Made by a program: the position numbers and the translations under genes. A stretch of 64,000 bases of DNA from Toxonevra muliebris (Eukaryota > Arthropoda > Insecta > Diptera > Pallopteridae): assembly GCA_963691655.1 (NCBI GenBank), contig OY829330.1:1240001-1304000 (forward strand), in the 5' to 3' direction. How positions within the stretch are numbered: position 1 is the first letter of the stretch; every line of letters begins with the position of its first letter. Below are positions 54,324 through 64,000 of this stretch, piece after piece. The notes under the pieces were generated by a model that worked only from the letters and a program-made list of their open reading frames with translations, was not told the DNA's origin and did not search any database.

Positions 54324-54839
54324 CAGACACTCAAGGGGACCAACACGTATTTCGATATGTGCCGTAATTGAGTGGTCTGTTGGTAGTGTGGTCTATCACC
54401 ACCGGTATTCTGGCGTTCTCCTTTGATGGGGGGAACGTCAGGTAACAAACGGCGCGACCTCTATTTGTCCACTATTACTCCAACGACATCCTATTCGTAT
54501 TGATTGCTTCTGGGCTGGTGGTTGTGGCTTCTGGACCTTGTAGCAGCGGGGTGAAACCTTCTGTGAACGGCTCCAGTTTAAGGTCACAACTGTCTCCGTC
54601 CCGTTAAAACCCTGGCAGGCCTCATGGTACGTTCGAAGTCCGTCGCCATTCGGTTGGCGGTGTAGGTTTGGTTGAGAGGACTCCCATTTAGCACTGGTCT
54701 GGATCTGAGTACTTGCTCTCATAAGGACTTGTACCAACCCTCGCGTGGCCTCCCTGCTTCGGCAAAGATAACCACGGGACCATTAAGGTGACTACACATC
54801 CGGACGGAGATAGCGGCCATGAGTGGGGACCCAACAATC
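54324..54839 (+). promoter_or_regulatory. LINE-C 5' UTR with conserved hairpins
   Basis: The first 65 bp match LINE-B (GTATTTCGATATGTGCCG, TAATTGAGTGGTCTG). The 5' CAGACACTC can pair with GAGTGGTCTG. From about 54510 to 54839 it matches the LINE-D leader, including CGCCA-TTCGGT-TGGCG (54644-54659), which replaces CACCAC-TACG-GTGGTG of LINE-D while keeping the stem. A likely internal promoter region. Confidence 0.8.
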
Positions 54840-56416
54840 ATGAATACGTCCAAAAAACAAATAAAAACCCAAAAGCCTAAGGCCAACCCGCATGGGGAGC
54901 CCAATAGATTGGTAAGGCAATCGCCAGCCAACCATTCACCACCTACAACATCTGGTGCTTCTTCCACCAGACCTACGGTATCGACGAGAGTTTTGGCCAA
55001 CATACCACCCTCGACGTCATCAAGACCCCCACCCTCTTCGGGCACGCTCGTCACCCAGGCAACTGTGTCAGGTGCGGGTAGTGCTCCTCTTCGTGCTCGT
55101 TTGTCTGGCACCGGTAAGGCCTCAGCTACTAAGCTAGCCTCATCCCCTTCCAGTGCAAGCGCCAGCACATCCCGCTCAAGCGTTCGATCGCTTGTTTCGA
55201 GCACCCCAACCACTTCGGCATCTGTGCCAGGTGCTAGGGTAGTTTCCCCGCTCGTTCGCCTAACTGGTGTAGCCCGGGATTCGGCAACTAAGCCGGCCTT
55301 GACCTCCACCAGTACAGGCCCCAGCACCGCTTCCACCTCTGGTGCTCGCGCGCATATCACCGCGTCAACACGGGCGTACAGGACCAGAAGGTCAGCCTTC
55401 AGGATCCTCAATAGGCTGGAGCAGCTTGATCCTTCTTCGCTCTCTTATGGGCTCAACAGAATTCTGGAGCCCGTCCACCCCCGCCATCCCTGAAGGGTAA
55501 TCAGAAACGACAGAGGTCGACTGAGCAAGCCGCCCATACTGTCCGTCAAGACCATAAACGGCCAAGACTGGCACCACCCAGGCCGAAACTAAATCGGCCT
55601 TTCAATGAAGTCGCGAAAGATGGTCTCATTTGGGCCATCATCGACTCCAATAATAGCGACGGCACCATATCTCCAGACAACTGGAGATTGGTGCAAGTGG
55701 CCCTCCGCAACATTTACAAAGATGTTGTTGCGGCTAACCCAGGTCCGTCGCCCAGTTGTCGTGATGCCGGTTGGCATCAGGGCCATATTAAATTGGTGGC
55801 TTGTACAGACCAACGCACCACGGATCTGTACAAGGCAGCCATTGCGATGTTGGGAGAGGTTTGGCCTGGTGCTAAGCTTGCGGCTGTACCAAAAGACCAA
55901 ATCCCCAATCGCCCACGCTCCAAGGCTTAGATTCCCGCAGAGCCCTCCTCGCCAGATGAAATCCTGGAGCTCATCAAATTAAGCAACCTTGAGCTTCCCA
56001 CCCACGATTGGAAGGTCGCCAAGGTCATCGATCCAAAGGACCACCTTCGTGAAGCGCTCATCATTTTAAATGAAGAGTCGTTATCGCCTCTCAATGCCAG
56101 CAAGGGAGAGATCAACTACGGTTTCGAGTCGATCTCTCTCAGAGTCTATAGATGCGACAAGTTAGTTGCTGGACAGGAAACCAATGAAGAGCCTTCAGCA
56201 GAAGCTGCGGCCTTCTTGGAGACCTTGCCTCAATCAGACATTGACACTCTCTCCGATGATGGGAGTGTCATGTTGACCTCCGAACTAGTTCGCGACTTTT
56301 TCGGAAAAATGGGGCTTGTCGCCACAGACGCCGATGCTCCTTCTTTGTCTGAAGAGGAAGACATCGACGTCACCATGATCGCTCACCCTAATGATGGTGA
56401 AGGTTCTACAGATTAA
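54840..56416 (+). pseudogene. LINE-C ORF1 (DUF4780-like)
   Basis: I prefer the ATG at 54840 (MNTSKKQIKTQKPK) over the in-frame ATG at 54819, because alignment with LINE-D puts its ORF1 start at the same place after GGGGACCCAA. The N-terminal half (to 55493) is Ser/Thr/Pro-rich and disordered-looking. A one-base frameshift at about 55490 leads into GLIWAIIDSNNSDGTISPDN, VALRNIYKDVVA, WHQGHIKLVACTDQRTTDLY and AMLGEVWPGAKLAAV, a DUF4780-like block. A single TAG at 55928-55930 follows, then an acidic tail (SLSEEEDIDV) to the stop at 56416. No zinc knuckles are seen. The end overlaps ORF2 by about 26 bp. Confidence 0.82.
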
Positions 56417-57120
56417 CCTTCACCACTCCATCACTGCACCTGCAGCCCTGCTCCTCCGCCTGTCTCAAAAAGGAGAGGAGCTCATACTGTTCCAAGAACC
56501 ATGGGTCGTTAATGACCGGGTTTGCGGGCTCAATATTAATGGATACCGCACAGTGTATGTGGAGGGTCAAGGTAAACCCAGATCCTGTATCCTTATCAAA
56601 AATAGCATTAACGCTCTTTTACTCTCCAGGTTCAGCGATAAAGACAACGTGGCCATGGTTATTGTGCCATGGCCACCTGGATCGTCTCCAGCTACATGGC
56701 CCATGACCACGGTAGATCACCGCCGCACGATGTGTTGAAGCTTCTGGTTGCAGAGGCTAACTGCAAAGGGACCCCGGTTATCATCGGTGCCGACGCCAAT
56801 GCCCATCACGAGATGTGGGGCAGCACGGACACAAATGAACGAGGTGAGTCTCTCTTTGATTTTATCCTTACTCATGACTTAGTTATTGCTAATAGGGGGA
56901 ACGAGCCAACCTTCATTACTTCAAATAGAAGGGAGGTTCTCGATCTCACTCTAGTAAGTGAACACTCGTCACACCTACTAAAAGACTGGACCGTCTCGCA
57001 AGAGTGCTCCTTTTCTTATCATAATTATATTAACTTCACCATTGATAAACTAGATCCTACAGACTCTGCAGGTGCTACTAGCCTCATCAATAGGAAGCGT
57101 ACTGACTGGACAAAGTTCCA
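56391..57120 (+). pseudogene. LINE-C ORF2 endonuclease, frameshifted
   Basis: Starts MMVKVLQINLHHSITAPAAL (56391), with the LILFQEPWVVNDRVCGL block. A frameshift near 56660 leads to 56669 onward with PVIIGADANAHHEMWGSTD, IANRGNEPTFIT and REVLDLTLVSE. The SDH catalytic motif appears as FSYHNYI (Asp to Tyr), which would inactivate the nuclease. The linker KRTDWTKFHA is the last recognisable block before the LTR element at about 57120. The RNase H-type LINE-A has the same order of blocks. Confidence 0.85.
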
Positions 57121-57317
57121 TGCTATAATGCAGCTCATAATGCACGCGTATTATTACTTAATTATGCATCCATGTATTTATATTAATATTATTACTACTA
57201 AATTACAACCCTGTAACTTCGTGTAATGATAGTGACGAACGATCCAAATAAAATGTAAAGTATCAGTTCTTGATCGACACTCAAAACTCAAAGATGTCTT
57301 TTACTGTGTTACTGGCA
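57121..57317 (+). repeat. Putative 5' LTR of the Ty3 element
   Basis: Bounded on the left by the end of LINE-C coding homology and on the right by the primer-binding site: TGCTATAATGC...ACTGGCA. It contains AATAAAATG at about 57248. Boundaries are uncertain (another possible start is 57129), because the 3' LTR is outside the window. Confidence 0.5.
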
Positions 57318-57322
57318 TTATA

Positions 57323-57339
57323 TGGCGGCCGTCACAGGA
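57323..57339 (+). promoter_or_regulatory. Primer-binding site
   Basis: TGGCGGCCGTCACAGGA starts with TGG, 5 bp after the putative LTR end, and resembles the TGGCGACCGTGACA-type, tRNA-Arg-related site of 412/mdg1 elements, with changes. The tRNA 3' end would prime minus-strand DNA here. Confidence 0.6.
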
Positions 57340-58815
57340 CAGAGCACATCGGCCATTTTAGTGATCAGTGGAAAAAATTAAATTATTAAAACTATTAAAT
57401 ATGACTGACAAACTATTTAAAATAACTTAAATTACCTCAACAAGTTAAAATAAAAACTAGGAACTATATAAAATTGGAAAAAAATAAAAAACAAAGAACT
57501 GAACTAAAAGTGTAATATTTCGGAAAAAAAAGTGAAATTTCTCTTTGAAAAAAAAAACACTAATGGCGTCTCGGTAACGCATCGGCACTGTGACAAAGAC
57601 AGTGGCGAAGTTCATGGAAACATGTGGAAAAAAAAAAAATTTTTAATAAACGGATTGATGCGCAAAAAGAACAATAAAATACTACATTTAAACAAATATT
57701 TTTATAAAAATATGTTAATTTTGTACATATAATACAAAAAAAAATTGATATGTAATGAAATATATAATGAAAAAAAAAATGACTTAATGACGAGTGGATA
57801 ATAGGACACATCATATTTTAAATGTGAAAAAAAATTTAATGAAGAACTTAAAGAAAATTATTTAAAATTAAATAAGTACAAAACAAATACATAAAATTTA
57901 AACGTGAACTCTAAAAAACTTGTGAAAAAAAAAACAAAAAAGAGAAACTACCACCAAACATTTATAATTAATACAAATAAAAAGAACAATTTCGAAAAAG
58001 TTAAGGTTCAAAAACGTGCAAAATCACCAAAAAGTAACAATAATAGAAGAAAAATTGCAATTGCTAATTAAAGAATAAAACATGCAAAATGTTCAGTCAG
58101 TATATATTGTGGAAATAAGAAGTACAGTCATCACTCGAACTCTTATAGATATGTACAATTAAAAATATAAAATCTTAATAAATATGTATATATGTACAAT
58201 TAAAAATATAAAATCTTAATAAATAACAACAATAACAACAGCTATGCATAATTTAAAAGTACAAAAACTACAAAACAAAAAATAATAAATTTTTGATAAT
58301 ATGCGTAAAGGCAGTACGCACTCATACATATACATGCGTCAACCATATTAATTCGCATACATCACCTGATGCTAACATGCAATCAGCATCAACCAAATTA
58401 CAACAAAAATATGAAAATTACACAACAGCGCATGGCAACAGGAACAAATGGAGACAGCATTATAGGAAACAGCAGCGCATAGAAACACCGCAAAAATTAA
58501 ATGCAACAACAACAGTCGGTAACACAAAAACCAGCACAGTTATTTTTAGTACTATTTTTAAATAAACTTTTTCAATGTACATATACATATAAATATATAT
58601 TTTTTATAATAAGATGTATATGCATATGCAACTATATTTTTGGATTTGTATTATATTGAATTATATTTTCAGGTATATTATTTGAAATATATTAATGCAC
58701 ATACCCAAAAAAAAAATTAATAATAATAATATTTATAAACATATATATACCAACTTCTTTTCGTTGTTATTTCGTTAAAACCAAATTCAGTTGATAGTTT
58801 TTATAATTAAAACTC
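57340..58815 (+). other. Ty3 element leader, no gene
   Basis: A very A-rich leader of about 1.5 kb between the primer-binding site and gag. It includes a direct repeat of about 35 bp at period 41 (ATGTACAATTAAAAATATAA at 58151 and 58192). The 58293-58565 open frame is Thr/Lys/Gln-rich and probably incidental. Long leaders are usual in this lineage. Confidence 0.65.
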
Positions 58816-60200
58816 ATGAATACAAATGTACAAACAAATACAAAATTTAACGAAGCAATATTTAAAGAACTTAGAAATGCATTTATAAAATGCACTAAGC
58901 GCATACTTCAAAGTCGTCCGCTTTCAACTAACAAGGCTAAAGTAAATGAATACATTACATCACTTATTGACACATATAATAACATACTAACATATGCAAG
59001 AGGACAAATTTCAAACGACGCGACCAGGAAGAAAATTGTGTATTGTAGAGAACTTTTGATTAAATGTTTCAAAAAATTAAATTGTAAAATTAGAGTAAAC
59101 GATATTGACTCTTTGTTATTAATACAAACGGATGTTTTTACTGATTCAGAATCTGACGAAGAATTTAGTGATGCTAAATCAAGTCAATCATTTCCTTTTG
59201 TATTAAAACGAAGCAATTCGTTGCCGTCTTTACTATCTTCAATTGTTCATTCAAATTTTGATAATCAAGCAATCAGTTCACCAAACTTTGCTTTAAATTA
59301 CAAAGATATTGAAATAATTAATGCAAAAATGGCTACCATCGAGGAAAAAAAGGTTTCATTAGTATGTGCGCAGCAATTATTCGCGAAAACTATAATGGTG
59401 ATCCGCTCACGTTAGAATCATTTATAGACAAAATTAATTTAATATCTGAACTGACTGACGCAAATTTGACACCCACTTTTGTAGCATTTATCAAATCGAA
59501 ATTGGAAAGTAAGGCTCGAGAAGCTTTGCCAACTACTGTAGATTCTATTAATGATATAGTAGTAGGATTGCGTATGAGAATTAAACCCGACAATTCTAAA
59601 GTAGTGGCTGGAAAAATTGCTTCACTACAAGTCAGAAACGAGAATTTTTCAGATTTTGCGAAACAAATAGAACAGCTTTCAGACGCGCTGGAACGATCGT
59701 TAATTGTTGAAGGAATAACCCAAGCTAAGGCTCATGAAATGACAATTGAACAGACTGTGAACACTTGTAGATTAAATACCAAGTCTGATCTCGTTAAATC
59801 TATCCTAGCTTCGAGTACATTTACAAATTCAAAAGAAGTCGTGGCAAAACTTATTGTCGAACAGACTAATGAGCACAAAGAGAGACAGGTTTTAGTTTTT
59901 CGCACTCGTACTAATGGTAATTATCGTGGTAACAATTTTCGTGGTACTAACTATCGAGCTACTAATTATCGAGCTAATTCGAATTTTTACAACAACTATC
60001 AAGGTAATAGAAACAACAACAGTGGCAAAAGAGGGTTCGGTTTGGGTAACAATAATAGCCAGCAATACAATAACAATAGAAATAATGTACCCCAGTATAA
60101 TCAGGATAGCTTTGGTCGTTCGAGGAGTGCAAATATTCGCGCTTTAAACGCGAATGCCCCTCAGCAACGATCGCTGGGGGAGGAAAATCAAGACAACTAA
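58816..60200 (+). pseudogene. Ty3 element gag
   Basis: Starts MNTNVQTNTKFNEAIF (58816). The first frame (199 codons) continues to 59415, but the conserved gag core is read from 59364 in another frame (NGDPLTLESFIDKINLI, SKLESKAREALPTT, ALERSLIVEGITQAKA), so there is a one-base frameshift at about 59370. The C-terminus is an Asn/Arg/Gly/Tyr-rich tail (RGNNFRGTNYRATNYRANS and on), which may replace the absent CCHC knuckle in RNA binding. Gag forms the particle. Confidence 0.88.
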
Positions 60201-60262
60201 ATTTAACAATCGCAAATAAGTCTGTCTACAGTTTAAATCTATCATATTCAGATTTTATTGAA

Positions 60263-61243
60263 TTGAACTGTACAGATTCAAATAACTTGTGTACCTTTCT
60301 TGTAGACACACAAGCTGACATTTCACTAATTAAATTTTCAAATATTCTTGATAAAGCAAAAATAAATAATACAAACAAAATTAGTTTAACTGGTATAACA
60401 CATACAATTTTAACCTTGGGTTCAATCGATACAAATTTAATTGTTTCAAATTATTATATTCCAACCATCCTACATGTTGTTGATGATGACTTTAACATAC
60501 CATCTGACGGTATACTGGGTAAAGATTTTCTCAAATCAAATAAATGCAATATTAGTTATGAAACTAATACGATATCAATTTTTTTCAAAAACGATGAACT
60601 TGAACTTCCGATAATTCATGGAACTAAGTCCGAAGAATGTATAATTCCACCAAGGTGTGAGGTTTTCAGATTTTTAAATTTAGTCAAATCTTCAGAACCA
60701 CTATTTGCAGATTCACAAGAGGTTTGCGAGGGAGTATTTACAGCTAGGTGTATAGTCAACCCGTACAACCCGGTCTTACGTGTAATAAACACGACAAATG
60801 AATTTAAATGCGTTAACATTTGTAAGATTAAAACAGAGAAATTACATGACTACCATGTTTATACCATTAACAAGATTAGTACAAGTTCACCTAAACGTTT
60901 GTGTGAATTAAAAGCAATACTACAAAAGCAAATGCCAAGTCATTTATCCCACAAACTAATGCCATTGTGTGAAGAGTATTCGGATATTTTTGCGTTAAAC
61001 GATGACCAAATGTCTGTTAACAATTTTTATGAGCAAAAACTTCGTTTGACCGACAGTTCACCAGTCTACATTAAAAATTATCGATTACCATACTCACAAA
61101 GAGATGAGATCAACAAACAAGTTGACAATTTGTTGAAAAACAATTTAATTTCCGACTGGGATATTTATTCAAATTTCAATAGTCCCTTAATTTGGTACCA
61201 AAAAAGAGTTCAGATGGACAAAAAGCGTACAGAATGTGTGTAG
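60263..61243 (+). pseudogene. Ty3 element protease and RT entry
   Basis: 326 codons. Residues 13-20 read FLVDTQAD, the protease active-site position, where the usual pattern is D-T/S-G; Gln in place of Gly is unexpected unless typical of this lineage. SDGILGKDFL (about residues 75-90) is the second protease motif (ILGxDFL). The frame runs on to SPVYIKNYRLPYSQRDEINK and LLKNNLISDWDIYSNFNSPL, the start of RT. A one-base frameshift at about 61195-61215 sends the rest into the next frame. Confidence 0.87.
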
Positions 61244-62166
61244 ATTTTCGAGCTGTTAACAAAAAATTAATTGCAGACAAATTCCCACTTCCCCGTGTAG
61301 ATGACATTTTAGATAATCTCGGAAGAGCTAAATTCTTTTCAACTATTGATTTATTCTCTGGGTTTCACCAGATACCGTTGCATACAGATTCACGTGACAT
61401 TACTCCGTTTAGTACAGATCATGGAGCTTTTCGTTGGAAAGTATTGCCATTTGGATTAAACGTCGCCCCAAACTCATTTTCACGAATGATGTCTATCGCA
61501 TTCGCAGGTCTTTCGCCTAATCAAGCATTTTTATACATCGACGATGTTATCGTCATTGGTTGCAGTGAGAAGCATCATTTAAAAAATTTATCATGTGTTT
61601 TTGACATTTGCAGGAAATTTAATTTGAAACTTAACCCAAAGAAATGTAATTTTTTTCGTCCAGAGGTAACATTTCTAGGACATAAATGTACTTCCAATGG
61701 TCTTTTGCCTGATGATACTAAAATACATGCGATAAATAAGTATACAACGCCAAATGACAAAGACGCGGTAAAACGTTTTGTAGCATTTGCGAATTATTAT
61801 CGCAGATTCATTCCTAATTTTGCATCTTTAGCTGCACCTTTGAATCGTCTAGGTAGGAAAAATGTTCAATTCATTTGGGATCAAGATTGCCAACAAGCTT
61901 TTGAAAGTCTAAAACTTGCATTGGTTTCACCACAACTGTTACAGTATCCGGATTTTAATAAAAAATTTATTGTAACTGTGGATGCTTCTAAAATTGGAAT
62001 TGGTGCTGTGTTAAGTCAGGATACTAATGGTAATGACTTACCCATATGCTTTGCATCTAAGGCATTTAATAATGCTGAACAGAAAAAACCAGTGATCGAA
62101 TTAGAACTTATATTCATTTCGCAATTAAACAATTTAGCCCATACATTTATGGTACTGATTTCATAG
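61192..62166 (+). pseudogene. Ty3 element RT and RNase H
   Basis: Continues RT: RMCVDFRAVNKKLIADKFPL, FFSTIDLFSGFHQIPLH (catalytic Asp), VLPFGLNVAPNSFSRMM and FLYIDDVIVIG (YIDD box), then NLKLNPKKCNFF and FLGHKCTSNGLLPD (connection). The RNase H region starts KFIVTVDASKIGIGAVLSQD (catalytic Asp) and ICFASKAFNNAEQK. A frameshift at about 62105-62160 interrupts before SDHRPLVYLF. RT motifs are all intact within this frame. Confidence 0.92.
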
Positions 62167-63836
62167 TGAAATCAGACCACCGTCCTTTAGTTTATCTGTT
62201 TAATATGAAAGACCCTTCTTTAAAATTAACACGAATAAGACTTGAACTTTCAGAATATCAATTTGAAATTGAATATATTAAAGGCAAAAATAATGTTGCC
62301 GCTGACGCACTTTCACGCATTTCTACCGAAGAATTAAAAAATCCAAGTAACATTTTTGCAGCGACAACTCGAGCAATGTCAAAGCAATTACTTGAGAGCA
62401 AAAAGCATGAAACAATAGCGCAGCAAAAAATCAGCGAAAACGTTAGATTTCCAATTTATGACAAATTTTCACATGACTTCAATAAAAACGTTGCAAAAAT
62501 CAGATCTGATATAACAATAAATAATGAAAACAAAATTTCTAATCTACATATTAAAGTGTACAATAAGTTCAAAAAAATACTATCTTTGAACTTTGTGAAT
62601 GTTAACGAAACACTAAGTTTAGACGACGTGCTTTTGAGGCTTCAATCAACAGCCAACAATCATAATATTCATACGATAGAATGGCCAAAAGATGATATAT
62701 TTTTTCAGTATTACACTATACAAACACTTAAAAACCATGGTATTAATACACTAACTACTTTAGAAATTATATTAACAGAATCAATAGAGACAGTTTTAGA
62801 TGAAGATAAAAAACAAAAACTAATGACTATTTATCACAATGATCCAATATCAGGAGGGCACTGTGGTATTAAAAAATTATACGCCAAATTAAGAACAAAA
62901 TATTATTGGAAATTCATGACAAAAGATATTGCAAAATTTGTTAGGCAATGTGAAAAATGCACAGTAAACAAAGTTAGACCTGGAAATAAAGAACCATTAG
63001 TCTTAACCCCTACACCTGTAAAACCATTCGATATTGTCGTAATAGGTCCATTACGAGAAACGAGTTCAGGTAAAAAATATGCATTAACCCTAATGTGTGA
63101 TTTAACAAAGTATTTAGTTTCCATTTCGATTCCCGACAAAAGCGCAAGTACAATCGCTAGAGCAATTCTAGAAGATTTTATACTAGTTTACGGTACAATG
63201 AATTGTATTAAGTCCGATTTAGGTACAGAATTTAAAAATTAGACATTATCTGAATTAAGTAAACTGCTAAACATTAAACACAATTTCTCTACAGCTCATC
63301 ATCACGAGACAGTTGCAACAGTGGAGCGTAGTCACAGAGTCTTCAATGAATACTTACGCGCATATATTGACGAAACTTTATCCGACTGGGATATTTATTT
63401 GAAATATTTTACATTTTTTCACAATACAACAACAAATACAGTATTTGATAACAAATTTACTCCTTACGAACTTGTTTTCGGCAAAAATGCAATACTGCCA
63501 CAACAGGTAAAAAAACAACAAATAGATCCTTTATACAATACAGACAATTATGCGAAAGAGGCAAAATACCGTCTACAAAAATCGCACTTATTGGCAAACA
63601 ATTTAATCAACAAACACAAAATACGTAATAAAAACTTATTTGACAAATATGCCAAACCATTAACTTTAAATAATAACGATACAGTACTGATTCAAAAACA
63701 GCCATACGACAAACACAAAAGCATTTACGAAGGCCCATACGTTGTTAAAAGCATCGATGGAGTCAATGTAACATTGTTTAACGAAATAACCAAAAAAGAA
63801 AAAATAGTACATAAAAATAGAATAAGAAAAGTATAG
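62166..63836 (+). pseudogene. Ty3 element RNase H end and integrase
   Basis: Starts at the end of RNase H (KSDHRPLVYLF, NNVAADALSRIS). The integrase zinc-binding region follows at about 62830-62965 (HNDPISGGHCGIKKL...QCEKC, HHCC). The catalytic core reads FDIVVIGPLRETSSG, where the first Asp of the DD35E triad is missing (normally Asp just before the Gly-Pro), then IKSDLGTEFKN with the second Asp, immediately followed by an in-frame TAG at 63240-63242. The same frame reopens through TVERSHRVFNEYLRA (Glu) to PYELVFGKNAILP and the C-terminal YEGPYVVKSIDG (GPY/F-type). Inactive. Confidence 0.88.
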
Positions 63837-64000
63837 TGCATGACATTTATATCACTTCATACATATAAACAAACTAATAATAATATAAATTTGTTTAAAT
63901 GCCATAGTATAAAATATGCATTATAAACTAATACGTTAGTAAATAAAATTTAATTAATCTATTAGACTAGTTTTATGAATTAAATTAATGGTGTAAAATC
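63837..64000 (+). other. Post-pol sequence of the Ty3 element
   Basis: AT-rich noncoding sequence after the pol stop. Neither an LTR start nor an envelope frame is recognisable before the window ends. Confidence 0.5.

Larger units (their letters stand above)
54324..57120 (+). mobile_element. LINE-C: 5' UTR, ORF1, endonuclease
   Basis: A plus-strand LINE with an intact-looking 5' end (54324, CAGACACTCAAGGGGACC) matching the 5' end of LINE-B. It has a 5' UTR shared with LINE-D, a two-part ORF1 and the endonuclease of ORF2. It ends abruptly at about 57120, where an LTR retrotransposon begins; its RT would lie beyond that element, outside the window. Its endonuclease blocks match LINE-A. Confidence 0.88.
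57121..64000 (+). mobile_element. 412/mdg1-like Ty3 LTR retrotransposon
   Basis: 5' LTR, primer-binding site, 1.5-kb leader, gag without zinc knuckles, then protease, RT, RNase H and integrase in Ty3 order. The 3' LTR is not reached by position 64000. Gag ending in an Asn/Arg-rich tail and a long leader fit the 412/mdg1 lineage. At least four frame breaks make it defective. No envelope frame follows pol in the visible 160 bp. Confidence 0.9.

Noticed and set aside
54719..55411. A 230-codon minus frame rich in Val, Ala, Glu and Asp
   Set aside because: It is the complement of the Ser/Thr/Pro-rich ORF1 of LINE-C; the composition follows from codon complementarity.

Overview
The window looks like TE-packed intergenic or heterochromatic DNA from an insect, most likely a fly. 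The evidence is an AT-rich background with homopolymer runs and no operon structure, together with an arthropod-type transposon set: R1-like, RTE-like, CR1-like and RNase H-bearing LINEs, a BEL/Pao element, a 412/mdg1-like Ty3 element, a DD37E-type Tc1/mariner, a two-gene Harbinger, piggyBac-like and hAT-like short elements and a tRNA-headed SINE. I see no convincing host protein gene. Nearly every readable protein segment is a retrotransposon or transposase remnant, most of them broken by frameshifts, stops or deletions.

Layout. 0-9 kb: an inverted repeat whose partner lies near 31 kb, an RTE-like LINE fragment (-), a 1.1-kb dispersed repeat (R, copy A), a decayed hAT-like short element, an element with CCCAACAAACA ends, two tail-to-tail R1-like LINE remnants (5.1 kb +, 6.2-7.3 kb -) and a tRNA-like sequence. 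9.2-14.5 kb: a Tc1/mariner in an (AT)n tract, a LINE with a recognisable 5' UTR (LINE-B, -), a second RTE-like fragment and a CR1-like LINE (+) interrupted by a SINE with a 12-bp target duplication. 14.7-22 kb: repeat R copy B, split by a Harbinger element that is itself split by an RNase H-encoding LINE (LINE-A, -). 23-31.5 kb: a CR1-like LINE fragment, a hAT-like MITE, a 0.55-kb-arm long inverted repeat holding a piggyBac-like element and a pogo-like end, a BEL gag fragment, an inverted-terminal-repeat element and a hAT-like insertion with a paralogous empty site at the window start. 31.5-42 kb: no host genes, but a second piggyBac-like element, a hAT-like MITE with a nested palindromic MITE, and a pseudogene of an unnamed repeat-associated protein family. 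42.3-54.0 kb: a degraded BEL/Pao element with two LTRs, interrupted by a nearly complete R1-like LINE (LINE-D, -) flanked by a 14-bp target duplication. 54.3-57.1 kb: LINE-C (+), cut by a 412/mdg1-like LTR element (57.1 kb to beyond the window end).

How the parts relate. The order of events can be read from the nesting: R before Harbinger before LINE-A; Pao before LINE-D; LINE-C before the Ty3 element; CR1-like LINE before the SINE. The most unusual signal is a 5' UTR module. LINE-C and LINE-D encode visibly different ORF1 and endonuclease proteins, yet share about 330 bp of leader up to the ORF1 start, including a small hairpin whose stem differs in sequence but keeps pairing. LINE-B shares the extreme 5' end of LINE-C and has a similar hairpin. 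I did not find a clearly new defence or metabolic system.
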